Shown: one piece after another, positions 34,201 through 47,982 of the stretch
How positions within the stretch are numbered: position 1 is the stretch's first letter
Layout of the letters: every line of letters begins with the position of its first letter
Assembly (NCBI GenBank): GCA_024803745.1
Contig: JANJXV010000013.1
Location: 496,001 to 560,000 of the forward strand
Reading direction: 5' to 3'
DNA: 64,000 nt
Source of the DNA: Megascapheus bottae
Taxonomy: Eukaryota > Chordata > Mammalia > Rodentia > Geomyidae
The notes under the pieces: generated by a model
What the model was told of the DNA's origin: nothing
Seen by the model: the letters and a program-made list of their open reading frames with translations, nothing else
Databases searched by the model: none
Program-made: the position numbers and the translations under genes

Positions 34201-37200
34201 AAATAAACAACAGAGAAAACAACCTTCCCGTGTACTTTATAAATTATTTATATTTGTGCATTATGATCATCCATTAAAAGGAAAATATACTTAGGTCAAA
34301 CCTTAACAGAATATTTGATCTGACAAAAGAGTAATATAAATAATGACCTAGATAGGACATTAAAAGTCAGGGCTGAGGTTCATGTCTACAATACCAGTTT
34401 CTCAGGAGGCTGAGATCTGAGGATTGTTAGTTTAAAGCAAGCCCAGGCACAACTCTGAGAGACCTTTTTTTTTGGCCAGTCCTGGGGCTTGAACTCAGGG
34501 CCTGAACATGAACACTGTCCTTGGGCTTTCTCAAGGTTAGAGCTCTACAACTTAAGCCATAGTATCACTTCTGGCTTTTTTTTCTATGTATGTGGTACAG
34601 AGGAATTGAAGTGGGGTCTTTGTGCATGCTAGACAAGCACTCTACCACTAGGCCAAACTCCCAGCCCCTGAGAGACTTTTTTAAAATCACTACTTAACTA
34701 TCAAAAGACTGGAACTGAAGGTATGGTTCAAGTGAGTCCATGAGTCAGTTGAGTGACTCAAGTGAGTCAGTCTTGAATCAGGAAAGCTAAAGCTGTATAA
34801 GGCCCTGAATTTAATCTACAGTACCAGCATGCATGTATATATGCATGCACACACGCACGCATCCACGCACACGCACACATGCACACACTAGGTCATTACA
34901 TTTGAAAAATTAATGGTAATATACAAATAGTGTCTTTCAAAAGACCATTTGATATGAGTCAATATATTTTTTTAAATTACCATACCAAATGATACACTGT
35001 ACATCTTCATCTCTTCTGGATATTGCATTGAGATGTTGTAGATTTTGTCAGCATACGTTTTCAAAACTACAGCATAATTTTGACAGTCAAATGGAAGCAG
35101 GATGGAATTGGCCAGCTCAAACACCAGTCCTCCTCGAACCTGAGCCACTGTGAGGTGATATTTAAACGTTGGATCATAAAATTTTTCCACCAACTCATAT
35201 GTCTCATAGACACTATGATACAGTGGGTAGCTGCTGAATTTACTGGTTTCCTATGGAAGAAAAAAAATCAAAACATCACCTGTAAGAGTAATAAGATTGA
35301 TAGCATGATTCTTACTGTTAGCATTCAAAGAACAATACTTATGAATATCAGAGATCTCCTTAGTCAAGGGCTAACATTTGTATCAATCCTAATAGGTGTA
35401 CATGATATAAACAAAGTCATCAAAACAGTCCTCAAAAGGGAAGATCTCTGAGAGATGTCAAGCTGGGTGCTGAGAGTTTGTCCTTAAATTGTCTCTTAAG
35501 TTGTAGCTAGTATCAGAACTTTTTTTTCCTTAAGAAAAAAAGTGAAAATGAAAACATAATAGGAAAGAAGCTATTATTCATAAACTTAGAGGTAGATATC
35601 AGAACACAATAAAAGCTAAAACTTTTAATCTGATAAACTAAAATATAAGGTTATAATGAATGTGAAGCCATTGATTTTTCATTATAAACATTTAATCAAC
35701 TACTTCAGATTTTATGAGCCAAATACTTCTGTTACTTTGATAAAAATTAAAAAATCTGAACAAAATGGGATATGACTTCTACATTTTCACTATTGTCTAA
35801 TGATTACTTATTTAAAGATTGGAACCGCAGTGTACAAATGAAATTCCATCTATTTGCAGTTCAATATAGATTGTGAATGACAATTTCTATTTGTGTGTGT
35901 GTGTGTGGGGGGGGGTCATGGGACTTGAACCTGGCCTGGGTGCTGTTCCTGAGCTGTTTAGCGCAAGGCTACCACCCTACCCTTGAGCCAAGCCTCACTT
36001 CCCATTTTCTAGAGGTTAATTGAAGGTAAGATGCTCAGGTTCTTTTGTGCCCCAGCTGGCTTTGAACTTTGATCCTCAGATCTCAGCCTCCTGAGTAGCT
36101 AGGATTACAGGTGTGAGCCACAGTGCCCAGCTAATTTCTACATTTCTAAACTCAGTGACTAATGAGGAGATGGTGTTGTATAAGATGAGGGAGAATGATA
36201 GCAAAGGTGACACTGATCAAAATGCAGTATTCTTAGCTGGACAAGGTGGCTCATGCCTGCAATCCTAGCTACTCAGGAGGCTGAGATCTGAGGATCTCAA
36301 TTCAAAGCCAGCTCAGGCACTATCTTCAATTAACCACTAGAAAGTCGGAATTGGCACTGTGGCTCCAGGGGTAGGGGGCAGCCTTGAGCTGAAGAGCTCA
36401 GGACAGTGCTCAGGCCCAGAGTTCAAGTCCCACAACCACCACCAACAAGAGCATTATTCTTATTAACTGATACAGCAAATTAAAACCCCATTGTACAACT
36501 ACTTAAGGGTAATTTAAAAAAATTCAGTGACTAGCTTAGGCACTGGTGGCTCATGTCTATAATCCCAGCTACTGAGGAGGCTAAGATCTGGGGAATCATG
36601 GTTCAGTGCCAGCCCAGGCAAGATTAAGTATTAATAAGTTGGAAATGGAGCTGTGTCTCAAAGTGGTATAACACTAGCCCTTGAGCACAAAAGCTCAGGA
36701 AAAGCACTCAGGCCCTGAGTTCAAGCCCTTGGATTGGCAATGCCAGTCAGTGACTGGGTGAGTGTTCCACCTCCAAATAAACAGAAAATACACTTAAAAA
36801 GTTTAACTACAAAGACAGAAGTATTACTAGCTGGTGGCACTTATCACAAAGCTCGGGACAACAGAGGCAGGAAACGTTCAGGTAAGAGACATCAACCATG
36901 GAGACATTTATCCTTTGCTTTCAAGTTCCTCTATTCCTCTTAGGCTCAAGGCACATTTTGCAGTCAAAATTATTTAAATGTATTCACAATCTTAAAAATT
37001 CTAGCTGGGTGTCGGTGGCTCACAGTTGTAATCCTTGCTACTCAGGAGGCTGATATCTGAGGACCATGGTTCAAAGCTAGCCCAGGCATGGCAAAAAAAG
37101 TCTGGGAGACTCTTATCTCCAATTAACTACCAGAAAACCAGAGGTGGCACTGTGGTTCAAGTGGTAGAGTGCTAGCCTTGAGCTGAAGAGCTCAGGGACA

Positions 37201-40200
37201 GCGCCCAAGCCCAGAGTTCAAGCCTCACAACTGACCAAGAAAAAAAAAATCTATTGATACTTACCCAGTTTTTAGTATACCGTGCTCTGCCTGAAGCAAT
37301 TCCAAGTCTTTGAAAGAATACTTCAAAATCATTTCCAGATCCCAGTTTGCTAATCCTTTGAAGGACAAAGTAACATAATTATTTCAGGATTTTAAAAATT
37401 AGATCAACAAAGCTAACCCCATTCTTCTTATTATAAATTTGATAGCCTTTGTCATTCAAGAAAATGTGATAGGGTACTGATCACAAAACATTGACTTCTG
37501 TAAAACTATTCTTGGGGTAACATTTTCTAACCTCGCATGTTTGTTTGTTTGTTTTAAAGATCCCGGAAGGTGTGACAGAAGCCAGTGGCATAATGCCTAT
37601 AATCCTAGCTAATCAGGAGGCTGAGATCTGAGGATCATGGTTTAAAGCCAATCCTGCAGGGAAATCTATGATATTCTCATGTCCTTAAGCAGCAAAAAGC
37701 CAAAAGTGGCCAGACATGGGTGGCCCACACCTGTCATCCTAGCTTCTCAGGAGGCTGAGGTCTGAGGATCGTGATACAAAGCCAGCTGGCTAACAACCTG
37801 ACAAGTATGAGGTAAAGTACTGTGAGCTATTATCTCAACTAAAACATTTAAAAAAAAGTCAATAGACACACAGTAATAAGTTACTACTATTTATTCCCTT
37901 TGTTATATTTTACAGCAATTACAATTTTAATAAAGATATTAAAAATTACATTTTACTTCCAAAAAAAATCTCACACAGCAATCAAATATGGAGAAAAAGG
38001 TGGGTATTTGCTGACCTGGGCTTGCCAGTGAATTCAGGTGAAGGGCTCTTTTCATTCCAGCTCTCATAAAGAGACTTGCCTTCAAAGTCTTCATCGGGAC
38101 TCTGTAGCTAGTCAAATTAAAGGTAAGATAAAAGCACACTTATAAATGCACATGCATTCAAATCCTATGTCCACAGGGAATGAACAGCAAGACAAGGCCC
38201 ACAATCTGTACTGCAGTTACTAAGATCACAGGCTGAATGGGTGGCTACGTGTGCTAGCTTGTCTAGAATTCTAGAGACCTTAGTTCCATCTCCAGATGGC
38301 AGAAGAGTGATGAAGCTAAGGGAGAGCACAGTACCTGCATACCATATCCACACCCACACCCACACACGAAATAAGAGAAAAAATTAAAGAAAGGAAAAAG
38401 AGGGGAAAAAACCCCAAAAGCTCCTTGTCCAAAATGATTTGTTGCTTTTATGCATGATACATTGAGGCAGGCTAGACTGAGATATCAAGGATAAAATCCA
38501 AGAGCCAGAGGTTAAGAATAAACACAGTATTCATAGTAACCTGAAGTTTCCCTTTCCCCATTAGATTATAGATGTTCACTGTGCTTTCTTTCATCTTTGA
38601 GCTAACAATTTCTCCAGCACTCTGGATAAATGTTTTTTAAAGAAAAATCCTGGGGGCCGGGAGTTTGGCCTAGTGGTAGAGTGCTTGCCTAGCATGCACG
38701 AAGACCCGGGTTCTATTCCTTGGTACCCCACATACATAGCAAAAAAGCCAGAAGTGGTGCTGAGGCTCAAGTGGTAGAGTGCTAGCCTTGAGAAAGTTCA
38801 AGGACAATGCTCAAGCCCTGAGCTCAGGGCTGGCAAAAATAAATAAATAAATAAAATAAAATAAAAAAAGAAAAATCCTGGCAAAACTCATTCTTGGTCT
38901 GTGTGTTAAAGGAAAATAAAATCACTAAAAGATGGACTTTGTGGTCTTAAAATTTTTTAGGAAATATTAATATTGTCTTTTAGGAAACATTTTATTTTAG
39001 GAAATATTAATATATTTCCCAAAAATGTATATCACCCATGACAATTAAGGAATTGGTTTCTAGAAAAACTAAACTCACCAGTTCATAGATGCAGTTATTA
39101 GAAGAATGCTGTCACAGCAAATAACTAACAGGCCAGATGGTCGAAATGAAGAAGTATACACAGAGAAAATGACCTGTTGACTCAGGCTGAGACAGCTCTT
39201 CTCATGTGCCCATATGTCCAGCTTCCTGAGATATGTTTTACTCCATGCTTTTCCATTTTACTTAAGAAAACTTAAATAAAATCCTTGTCTAAAGACTTAT
39301 TCTTAAATTCTTTCCTGTGATGATGACATCAACTCAATTCAAAAGGTGCCACACACCTAACTCCCTACCTCACAAACTCAGCACCCAGGTTAGAAATTTA
39401 TGCTCTCTGGAAACATCTCAGTTTTGTTTCCAGTCAGTAACAGTCTCATGATCATTTAAAATCATTAGCTCCTACTATGGAACATAAACCAGTTATAATA
39501 TTAAGAAGATAAATCATAGGCACAGCATTTGGGTAAACTGTGTATAGACCATAGTACTTTGAAATTTAATGTTGAGTTTCATTTCACTTGCAAATTAGAG
39601 AGGGTAGATGTAATGGTACCCAAGGTTTGATTCACAGTAGATTAGGGAGAGATAAGGTAGTATATATAAACAGTTGGTTAGAAATGGTATTCTACAAAGC
39701 CAAGATCTATTATGTGGAACAAAGCTGAATTACAGAACAACATGAATGTTCAACATATGCATCTCAAGAGAACATTGTAAGATATGTACCTGTGGTAGCA
39801 GATATCGACAAGTCCAGCTATACTGGAGGCTCAGATCTGAGGACAGATGTCCAAAGAGTCCGAGAGATTCTTACCTCCAATTAATCATCAAAAAAGCCAG
39901 AAGTAGAGCAGTGGTTGAAGTGTAGAGCACTAATCTCGAGTAAAAAAGCTTAGGAACAGTGTCCAGGCCCTGACTTCAAGCCCCCCAGGCCAGCTGTACA
40001 ATCCTCCCCCAAAGGAAACATGTAATTGTTTTTACCTCTTTTGTTAGATTATATACCAAGCTGTACATCAGTGGTGTACAATCAACTCTTAGAGTGTAGT
40101 TTCCTGAAAGATAATGGTTTGCTGTTATTCTTTTACTCAACGATCACAACTAGCTCTCTAAACAAAATCAATGGCACTGGGGGCTCAGGACTATAATCCC

Positions 40201-41414
40201 AGACACTTAGGAGTCTGAGATATGACAATTCTGATCTGAAGCCAGCGTGGGCAAGGAAACCTGTGATACTCTTTATGTTTCAGTCTTGGGGCCTTTACTC
40301 AGGGTCTGGGCACTATCCCTGAGCTTGTTTTGCTCAAGGCTAGCACTATACCACTTGAACCACTTCTGTTTTTTTCTGTTTATGTGGTACTGGGGATTGA
40401 ACTTCATGCAAGTACTGCCACTAAGCCACATTTTCAGTCCCTCTGAGAGACACTTATCTCCACTAACTACCCAAAGAGCCAGAAATAGAGCTGTTGCTCA
40501 AGTAGTAGAGCCCTAGCCTTGAGGGAAAAAAAAAAACTCAGAGACAGTACTCAGGAGACAAGTTCAAGCCCCAGGACTAGCAATAAACCAGCAAACCAAC
40601 CCATGTTTACAAGGCACTTGTGGCTTATGCCTGTTAACCCAAGCAACTCAAGAGGCTGAGATCTGAGAATCACTGTTCAAAGCCAGCCAGCCAGTAATCT
40701 GAGGATCACTGTTGAAAGTCAAGAAAGTCCATGAGACGCTGATCTAAAAAAAAAAAAAAAAAAAAAAAAAGCTGGCGAGGTGGCTCACGCCTGTAATCCT
40801 AGCTACACAGGAGGCTGAGATCTGAGGATTAAGGTTCAAAGCCAGCTCAGGCACAAAAAATACCTGATACTCTTATCTCCAATTAACCTCTAGGAAATGG
40901 GAAGTGGGGCTTGGTTCAGGGGTAGGGTGGTAGCCTTGAGCTGAAGAGCTCAGGGACAATGCCCAGTCCCAGAGTTCAAGTCCCATGACTGACAAAAAAA
41001 AAAAGGGAAAGGGTGGGGGGAAGTAAAACTGGGGCTCAAGTTGTTTTTAATTTAAAACAAAAAGGAAAAATTACCTTTAAGTCATTTGTTTTTGAAACAG
41101 AGAAAAAAAATCCTAAACTGGTACTGGGACTTGAGCTCAGGGCCTTACATTCTCACATGGCTTTTTGCTAAAGGCTAGTATTTTACCACATGAGCCACAC
41201 CTCCTTTTTCTTGTGCTGTGTTTATGCATAATGCTTTTCTGAGGCTTGGTCTCCTTCCAATATGCAATCTTTGTGTTTAAAAGCTTGATTCAAGCTCTGC
41301 TCTGGGCTCTGGATCTTTGTAACTGCAGCCCGCCACAATGCCTAGTCTCCAAAAAGACTCCCAAATTCCAACTTTTGAATGTGTCTTCCCTATTTCCCTC
41401 TATCATGCCTGGAG

Positions 41415-41480
<66 letters not shown>

Positions 41481-44400
41481 GTGGAGCTTGAACTCTGGGC
41501 CTGGGCACTGTCCCTGAGTTCTTCATCTCAAGGCTACTGCCCTACCCCTTGAACCACAGTGCCACTTCCAATTTTCTGGTGATTAATTGGAGCTCTCACC
41601 GAGTTTTTAGCGGCAGGGCTGGCTTTGAACCTTGATCCTCAGATCTCAGCCTCCTGAGTACCTAGGATTATGGGCATGAGCCACCATGCCCAGCTATGGT
41701 TTTGTTTTTGGTGCCAGTTGTGGGGCTTGAACTTGGGGCCTGGGTGTTGTTCCTAAGCTTATGTACTCAAGGCTAATTACCACTTAACTCATAGTTCCAC
41801 TTTCCTGTCAGCTTTTTGGTGGAGATAAAAATTGTGAACTTCCTTGCTGGGCTTGGCTTAGAATCACAATCTTCCAACCCTCAGCTCCTTAGTCACTAAT
41901 ATTACAAAGATCTGGCTCCAAAATTAATTTTTTGGTTTTTTATTCCCAGGTAAAGCTAAGAGTCTATTTTCAGCAACAAACAAGCAGAGACAACAGACTG
42001 CACTTTGTCCACTCCTTTGAAGATTCACACAGACTAAAACAATTTATAGGCAAAAGGAGGCTGAATAGATAGAAAATTGGAGGTGGGAAGATGACATTAA
42101 TTTTAATAAGTAGCAAAAGGGCCAGAAGTAAAAGTAGGAAGTAAAGAACAGATCAGCTGATTTCCATTTTGGTGTTAAAAAACTTGGAAACAAACCTGGG
42201 ACTATTTAGGTTTCACTTCTCTTAGTCATGTTCTTGGCTGCATTGTTTATCCCAGCCAAGGTATAAAATCAACCCAGATGGTCCTGAGTGCATGAATGAG
42301 TCAAGAAAGTGTAGTCTATATACACAACGAAATCGAACTCATCCATCAGAAAAAAAACAAAATTGTACCATTTGTAAGAAAATGGAAAGTTCTGTTAAAT
42401 GAAGAAAGCCAGAGTCAAAGAAACATAGTGTGCACGGATTTTCAATTTTTTTTTTACTGTACATGACTGTACATGGACCCTATTGAAAGTTTTCTATAAT
42501 ATGTTGCTGAAGGAAAAAAGACAATTTACAGAACTATTTTGTTGTAGTGTGATGTCAAAAACCATTATGAAGTAATAATAGGCCAAAGACAACCGTGGGA
42601 GAGTCCCTTAAATTCTCACATCACAATTGCTTCTGCTAGACAACACTTAATAAACTAATTTTGTAAAAGGGAAGTTCTACTAAACAAATATTTGGGTATA
42701 CAGCAAATAAGACAGTTGTGTTACACTGCTGGTAGCCATGTGCGCTAAATTACATATAATGTGTTTCTATTACATATAAGAAACACTACGAACTCAGAAT
42801 GATTGCTCCTTAGAGGCAGGATTAAGCTTAAAAGTTATTTGTTGGCAGGTTGTGCTTTGTTTGTAAATTTTATAATTTAAATTGAAAAGGAGAAATTATT
42901 ATATTATTTGGGAAATGAATGTTTAACAACAACTTTAAGCTGGGTGCTGGTGGCTCCCGCCTGTAATCCTAGCTACTCAGGAGGCTGAGATCTGAGGACT
43001 GTGGTTTCAAGTCAGCTGAGGCAGGGAGGTTCTGAGATTCTTATGTCCAATTAACTGCTCAGAACAAAAAAAGCCAGAAGTAGAGAGGTGGCATGCTAGC
43101 CTTGAGCACAAAAGCTGAGAGATAGTATACAAGGCCCTGAGTTCAAAGACTGGCAAACACAGAAAAGGTAACTGTTCCTAATATGTAGTATATCATATGT
43201 GCTCTGTTTAGACCTGAAACTTATTTCAGAGGGACAAAATCGGTTAAACCCTCTGTTGTGTGTGTGTGTGTGTGTGTGTTTGTGTGTACACATATGCACA
43301 TACTTGACAGTACTAAGTATTAAACTCAGGACCTGGGCACTGTGCCTTAGCTTTTTCTACACAAGCCTTGATACTCTGCCACTTGAGCCACAGCTCCACT
43401 TCCTGCTGTTTGCTGCTTAACTGGAGATAAGAGTCTTATCTACATAAAAGAATCTACACAGGAGTAACAATAATAATAATTATAGAATTAAGAATAAATT
43501 GCCTAGAAGCAACAAAAAAAACCTTACATAGGAATAATGATTATTAATGCTCTTGGACATTCACTCTGCAAGCACAAGTCTGAGATCTTTGCCCATATTA
43601 ATGTGAGCACGGACAAGAGGCAGAGAAAGCCAATCCTCTTAGAAGGAGGAAAGGCCAGATACAGAAAGTCAAACAGATGGATGTCACTAGGCAGGAATAA
43701 ATTCAGTCTGACATGAAAGGCCATCAGTTCTCTGAGAAGTGTAAAACCCATGTGATTCCCTGAAGGCACTAGGTCTCAATTTTGTCATGGTCAACTTGCA
43801 TTAGTAAGTGTGCCAATAAGTCATACCTGTAATCCTAGCTACTCAGGAGCTGACATCTGGATATCCTGATTTCAGGCTAGTAGGGATGGACAAGGCTTTA
43901 GACGGTTTTCTACAAGTAACCAGTAGAAAGCTAGACAAGAGGTATAGCTTAAGTGGTAATATCAGCCTTGACTGAAAAACTGAGTTCAGACCCCAGTACC
44001 CACACCTTAATAAACAAATAATAACCAGAAAGAATGCTAAGATTGGAATGCAGTGTCTTGGACTGTTTGCTTCCCCTGGAAATCCACGTAGGTGTATGTC
44101 TGCATAGCTCTGTGCTTGCAAAAAGCACATAATGGCTAAAAGTTCATGTTGGAAAGCAGTAATTTTATCTGCTAGGTTTTGATGCCTCACTCCCCTAAGA
44201 GCAGTGTGTGCCCTTACCATGCACTTTTCCCGCACAGGGGCACCACAGCTGAGGTCTAGAGCCATGGGCTTACTCTTGAGCTATCTAGCTACAGAAAGAT
44301 GTTTTCTTAGCTGGGCGCAGTGGTTCATACCTGTAACCCTAGCTACTCAGGAGGCTGAGATCTGAGGATTGCAGTTCAAAGCCAGCCTGGGCACCAAAGT

Positions 44401-44579
44401 CTGAAACTCTTATCCCCAATTAATCATCAGAAAACCAGAAGTGGTACTGTGGCTCAAGGGGTAGGGTAGCAGCCTGGGATGAAGAGCTCAGGGACAGTGC
44501 TTAGTCCCAGAGTTCAAGTCTCATGACAGACAAAACAAAACAAAAAAACCTGCTCCTCTAAAGTTAGTACACTAAATTC

Positions 44580-44632
<53 letters not shown>

Positions 44633-47600
44633 CTCATGGAGCTTGAAACTCTGGGCCAGAGCTCTTCAGCCAAGCTTCATTTCCCGTTTCCTAGAGGTTA
44701 ACTGGAGATAAGAGTCTCGTGTTCTGTGCTCAGGCATGGCTTTGAACCTTGATCCTCAGATCTCATCCTCCAGAGTAGCTAGGATTATAGGCAAGAGCTA
44801 CCGTGCCTGGCTAAGAAAGCTGTTTTCTTTAATAGTATACTTCCCCTTTCTAATAAACTCCTTGCTTTACCACGTGCGTTGTGTGTGTGTATTGAATTCT
44901 TTGTTCAAGACACCAAGACTGGGATCTTAGCTTCTGAGACTCCCCAGGGATTAAAATATGACCCAAAGAACCAGCCGCAGATTCCCTAATCACAGCACGT
45001 GAATGGTGTGGTTCCCTGTTAGGGTAAACTATCCAAAGAAGTTGCTGCCTCTAGCAAATCATATTTTGGCTTAGGAGCCAACAATAATCACCTTCTATAG
45101 AAGAATCAGCATTAATGTAGGCCACACCACGTTCTTGAAGGATTCTGGAATTCTCCTGTAACAACAACCAAAATGAAAGACAGAAAACTCTACATGTATG
45201 CAGTCAAGCATCTATCTCCTCCGGTGTGTGCTTTGAAGAGGACTGAGGTTAGGGAAAAGCTGTACATGCTCTGGATACAGGGTTTGAATCATTGTTTCTT
45301 ATAATACCCCTGACATCCTTTCAACCAATCTCACATTTCCACTTTAGCACTTCAGTTAAACATACTCATTTTCGTCATTGCTTTTAGGGGTAAAGGCAGA
45401 TTGTCACAAAATTAAGGGTAGGGAAACAGCATACAGTTATACAATGACATAAACACAAGTGATGATAACATCGCACTAATGAGAACTTCTCTAATGTCAA
45501 CTCAGCCACAAAATGCATAGACAGAATTTTTTTTAAATGTGCCAGTACTGGAGCCTGAACTTGTACTGTCCCTAAGTTTTCCATGGCTATACTTCCAGCT
45601 TCCAGTTGATCAAAGGGATAAAAGTCTCACATTCTTTCCTATCTGGGCCAGCTCCTAATCTCAATCCTTAGATCTCAACTTCCTGAGTAGCTAGAATTAC
45701 AAGCCACTGACACCTGACAGACTTTTTCTGACTCTACAAGTTCTGCTTATTTTGGGTGGGGGGTGGGGGGGGGTCCTGGAGCTTGAACTTGGCCTGGGCG
45801 CTGTCCCTGAGCTCTTCAGCTCAAGGCTACCACCCTACCCTTGAGCCAAGCCCCACTTCCCATTTTGTAGAGGTTAAGTGGAGATAAGAGTCTCAGGTCC
45901 TTTTGTGCCTGGGCTGGCTTTGAACTTTGATCCTCAGATCTCAGCCTCCTGAGGAGCTAGGATTACAGGTATGAGCCACTGTGCTGGGCTTTCTGTTGAT
46001 ATTTTAATTTTTTGCTCATGTTTGGTCAAACACACACAATAAATTCATGCACAAGACAGGCTTACTGTAAGTCATAACTGCACCCTTCATACCCACACAA
46101 AGGTACATATACTACTGAATGTAGGTTTCAGAATGAAGCTGGGCTATGTTAATCCCAAATCTGAAATCATGGAGATTGTTCATTTGAAAACAATTCAATA
46201 AGCTGGGTGTGGTGGCTCACGCTTTTAATCCTAGCTACTTAGGAGGCTGAGATCTGAGGATCGTGGTTCAAAGTCAGCCCGGGAACTAAAGAACGTGAGA
46301 ATTATCTCCAATTAAGCATGGGGCTGTGGCTCAAGTGGTAGAGCACTAGCCTTGAGCTGAAGATCTCAGGGACAGCTCCCAGGCCCAGAGTTCAAGCCCC
46401 GTAACCCACAAACACACAAAAATTCAATAAAGGTTAATAGTAAACAACTAATAAAACTTTAAAACTAGCAGTTATCTGTCTATATACAGCAAAGGAATTA
46501 ATTTCTTAATTAAAATGTAGTTTGTCCCCAGCAAACATTACCCATTATATTGTTCCAGAGGAAATACTCTCACAAACATCTCATTATTGAGAGAGAATGG
46601 TGCCTGATTCATAGGAAATAAACTAATTCAAAGTCATGAGACAGAAATTTTAGGAAGAGGAAGGCGGATATGGAGACTTTCAGTCAAATTCTGTGGGTTG
46701 GTGCCACCTAGTGGTAGCCACTGATAGCTGGTCACTAGTTTTAGAACACTAACGAAAAATTGGTCAGTGTTTATCAATGTCAATTTTTGAGTCTCCAAAG
46801 GCACTGTGATTATTACAAAAATCTGAAAAGCATACACATATGATGGCACAATTCTATAATCTCAGCACTCTTAAGGCTGAGGGAAGATGAAATATTTTAG
46901 GCCAATCTGGGCAAAATTGTGAGCACAAACTTAATTTTGATGACGACCACCATCATCATCATCATATTTAAAAATAATCATTCTCTAAAAAGATTCAGTT
47001 TTTCACAGGTGGCTCATGACTGTAATCCTAACTACTCAGGAGGCTGAGATCTAAGCATCATAGTTTGAAGCCAGCCCAGGCAGAAAAGTCCACAGGACCC
47101 TGATCTTGGGCCAGGAGTGTAGCCTAGTGGTAGAGTGCTTGACTAGCATGCATGAATCCCTGGGTTCGATTCCTCAGTACCACATACACAGAAAAAGCCT
47201 GAAGTGGTGCTGTGGCTCAAATGGTAGAGCACTAGCCTTCAGAAAGTCCACGGACAGTACCCAGGCCCTGAGTTCAAGGCCTAGAACAGGAAAAAAAAAA
47301 AGACTCATCTTCAATATACTACTCAAAAAGAAAAGAAAAAGAAAGAAAGAAAGAAGAGAAAAAAAACCCAAGGCAAAGGTGGAATTGTGGCTTGAGCATT
47401 AGTCTTGCGCAAAGAAAGCTCAGTATAGCACTCAGGACTGAGCTTAAGCCCAGAACTGGGAGAGAGGCAGAGGCAGAGGCAGAGGTGCAGAGAGGCAGAG
47501 GCAGAGGCGCAGAGGCACGGGGGGGGGGGGGGAGGGAGAAGAGAAGAGAGAGATTCAGCTTTTTCTGACACCGACATAAATCTTTCTTGTAACAGCTTCA

Positions 47601-47919
47601 TGTAAATGAGGTAAAATACTCACATCTGTAATCTCAGCTAGGCAGCAGCATGAACTCAAGGAAATCAAAGCTCACGGCCTATCTGGCCAAAATGATTTTC
47701 AAATTCTATCTCAATTAAAAGTCTGGTGCAATGGTATATGCCTGTCATCACACAGCAACATAGGAAGCATAAATCTAAGTATCTTAGTTTGTCCCTACTC
47801 AGGTACAAACATGAGGCCCTATCTGAAAATAATTGAAAAAAAAGGGGCTGTGTATGGCTGAGAGAGTATCTGTTTAGCAATTGCAGGGCCCTAAGTAGAA
47901 ACAATAGTACTGCAAAGAC

Positions 47920-47982
<63 letters not shown>

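Noticed and set aside
38641..38720. tRNA-like sequence with A- and B-box motifs (gtggtagagtgcttgcctagc, ggttcta)
   Set aside because: It is the ID/tRNA-Ala-derived head of a family A SINE, seen many times in this window with the same flanks. It is not a functional tRNA gene.
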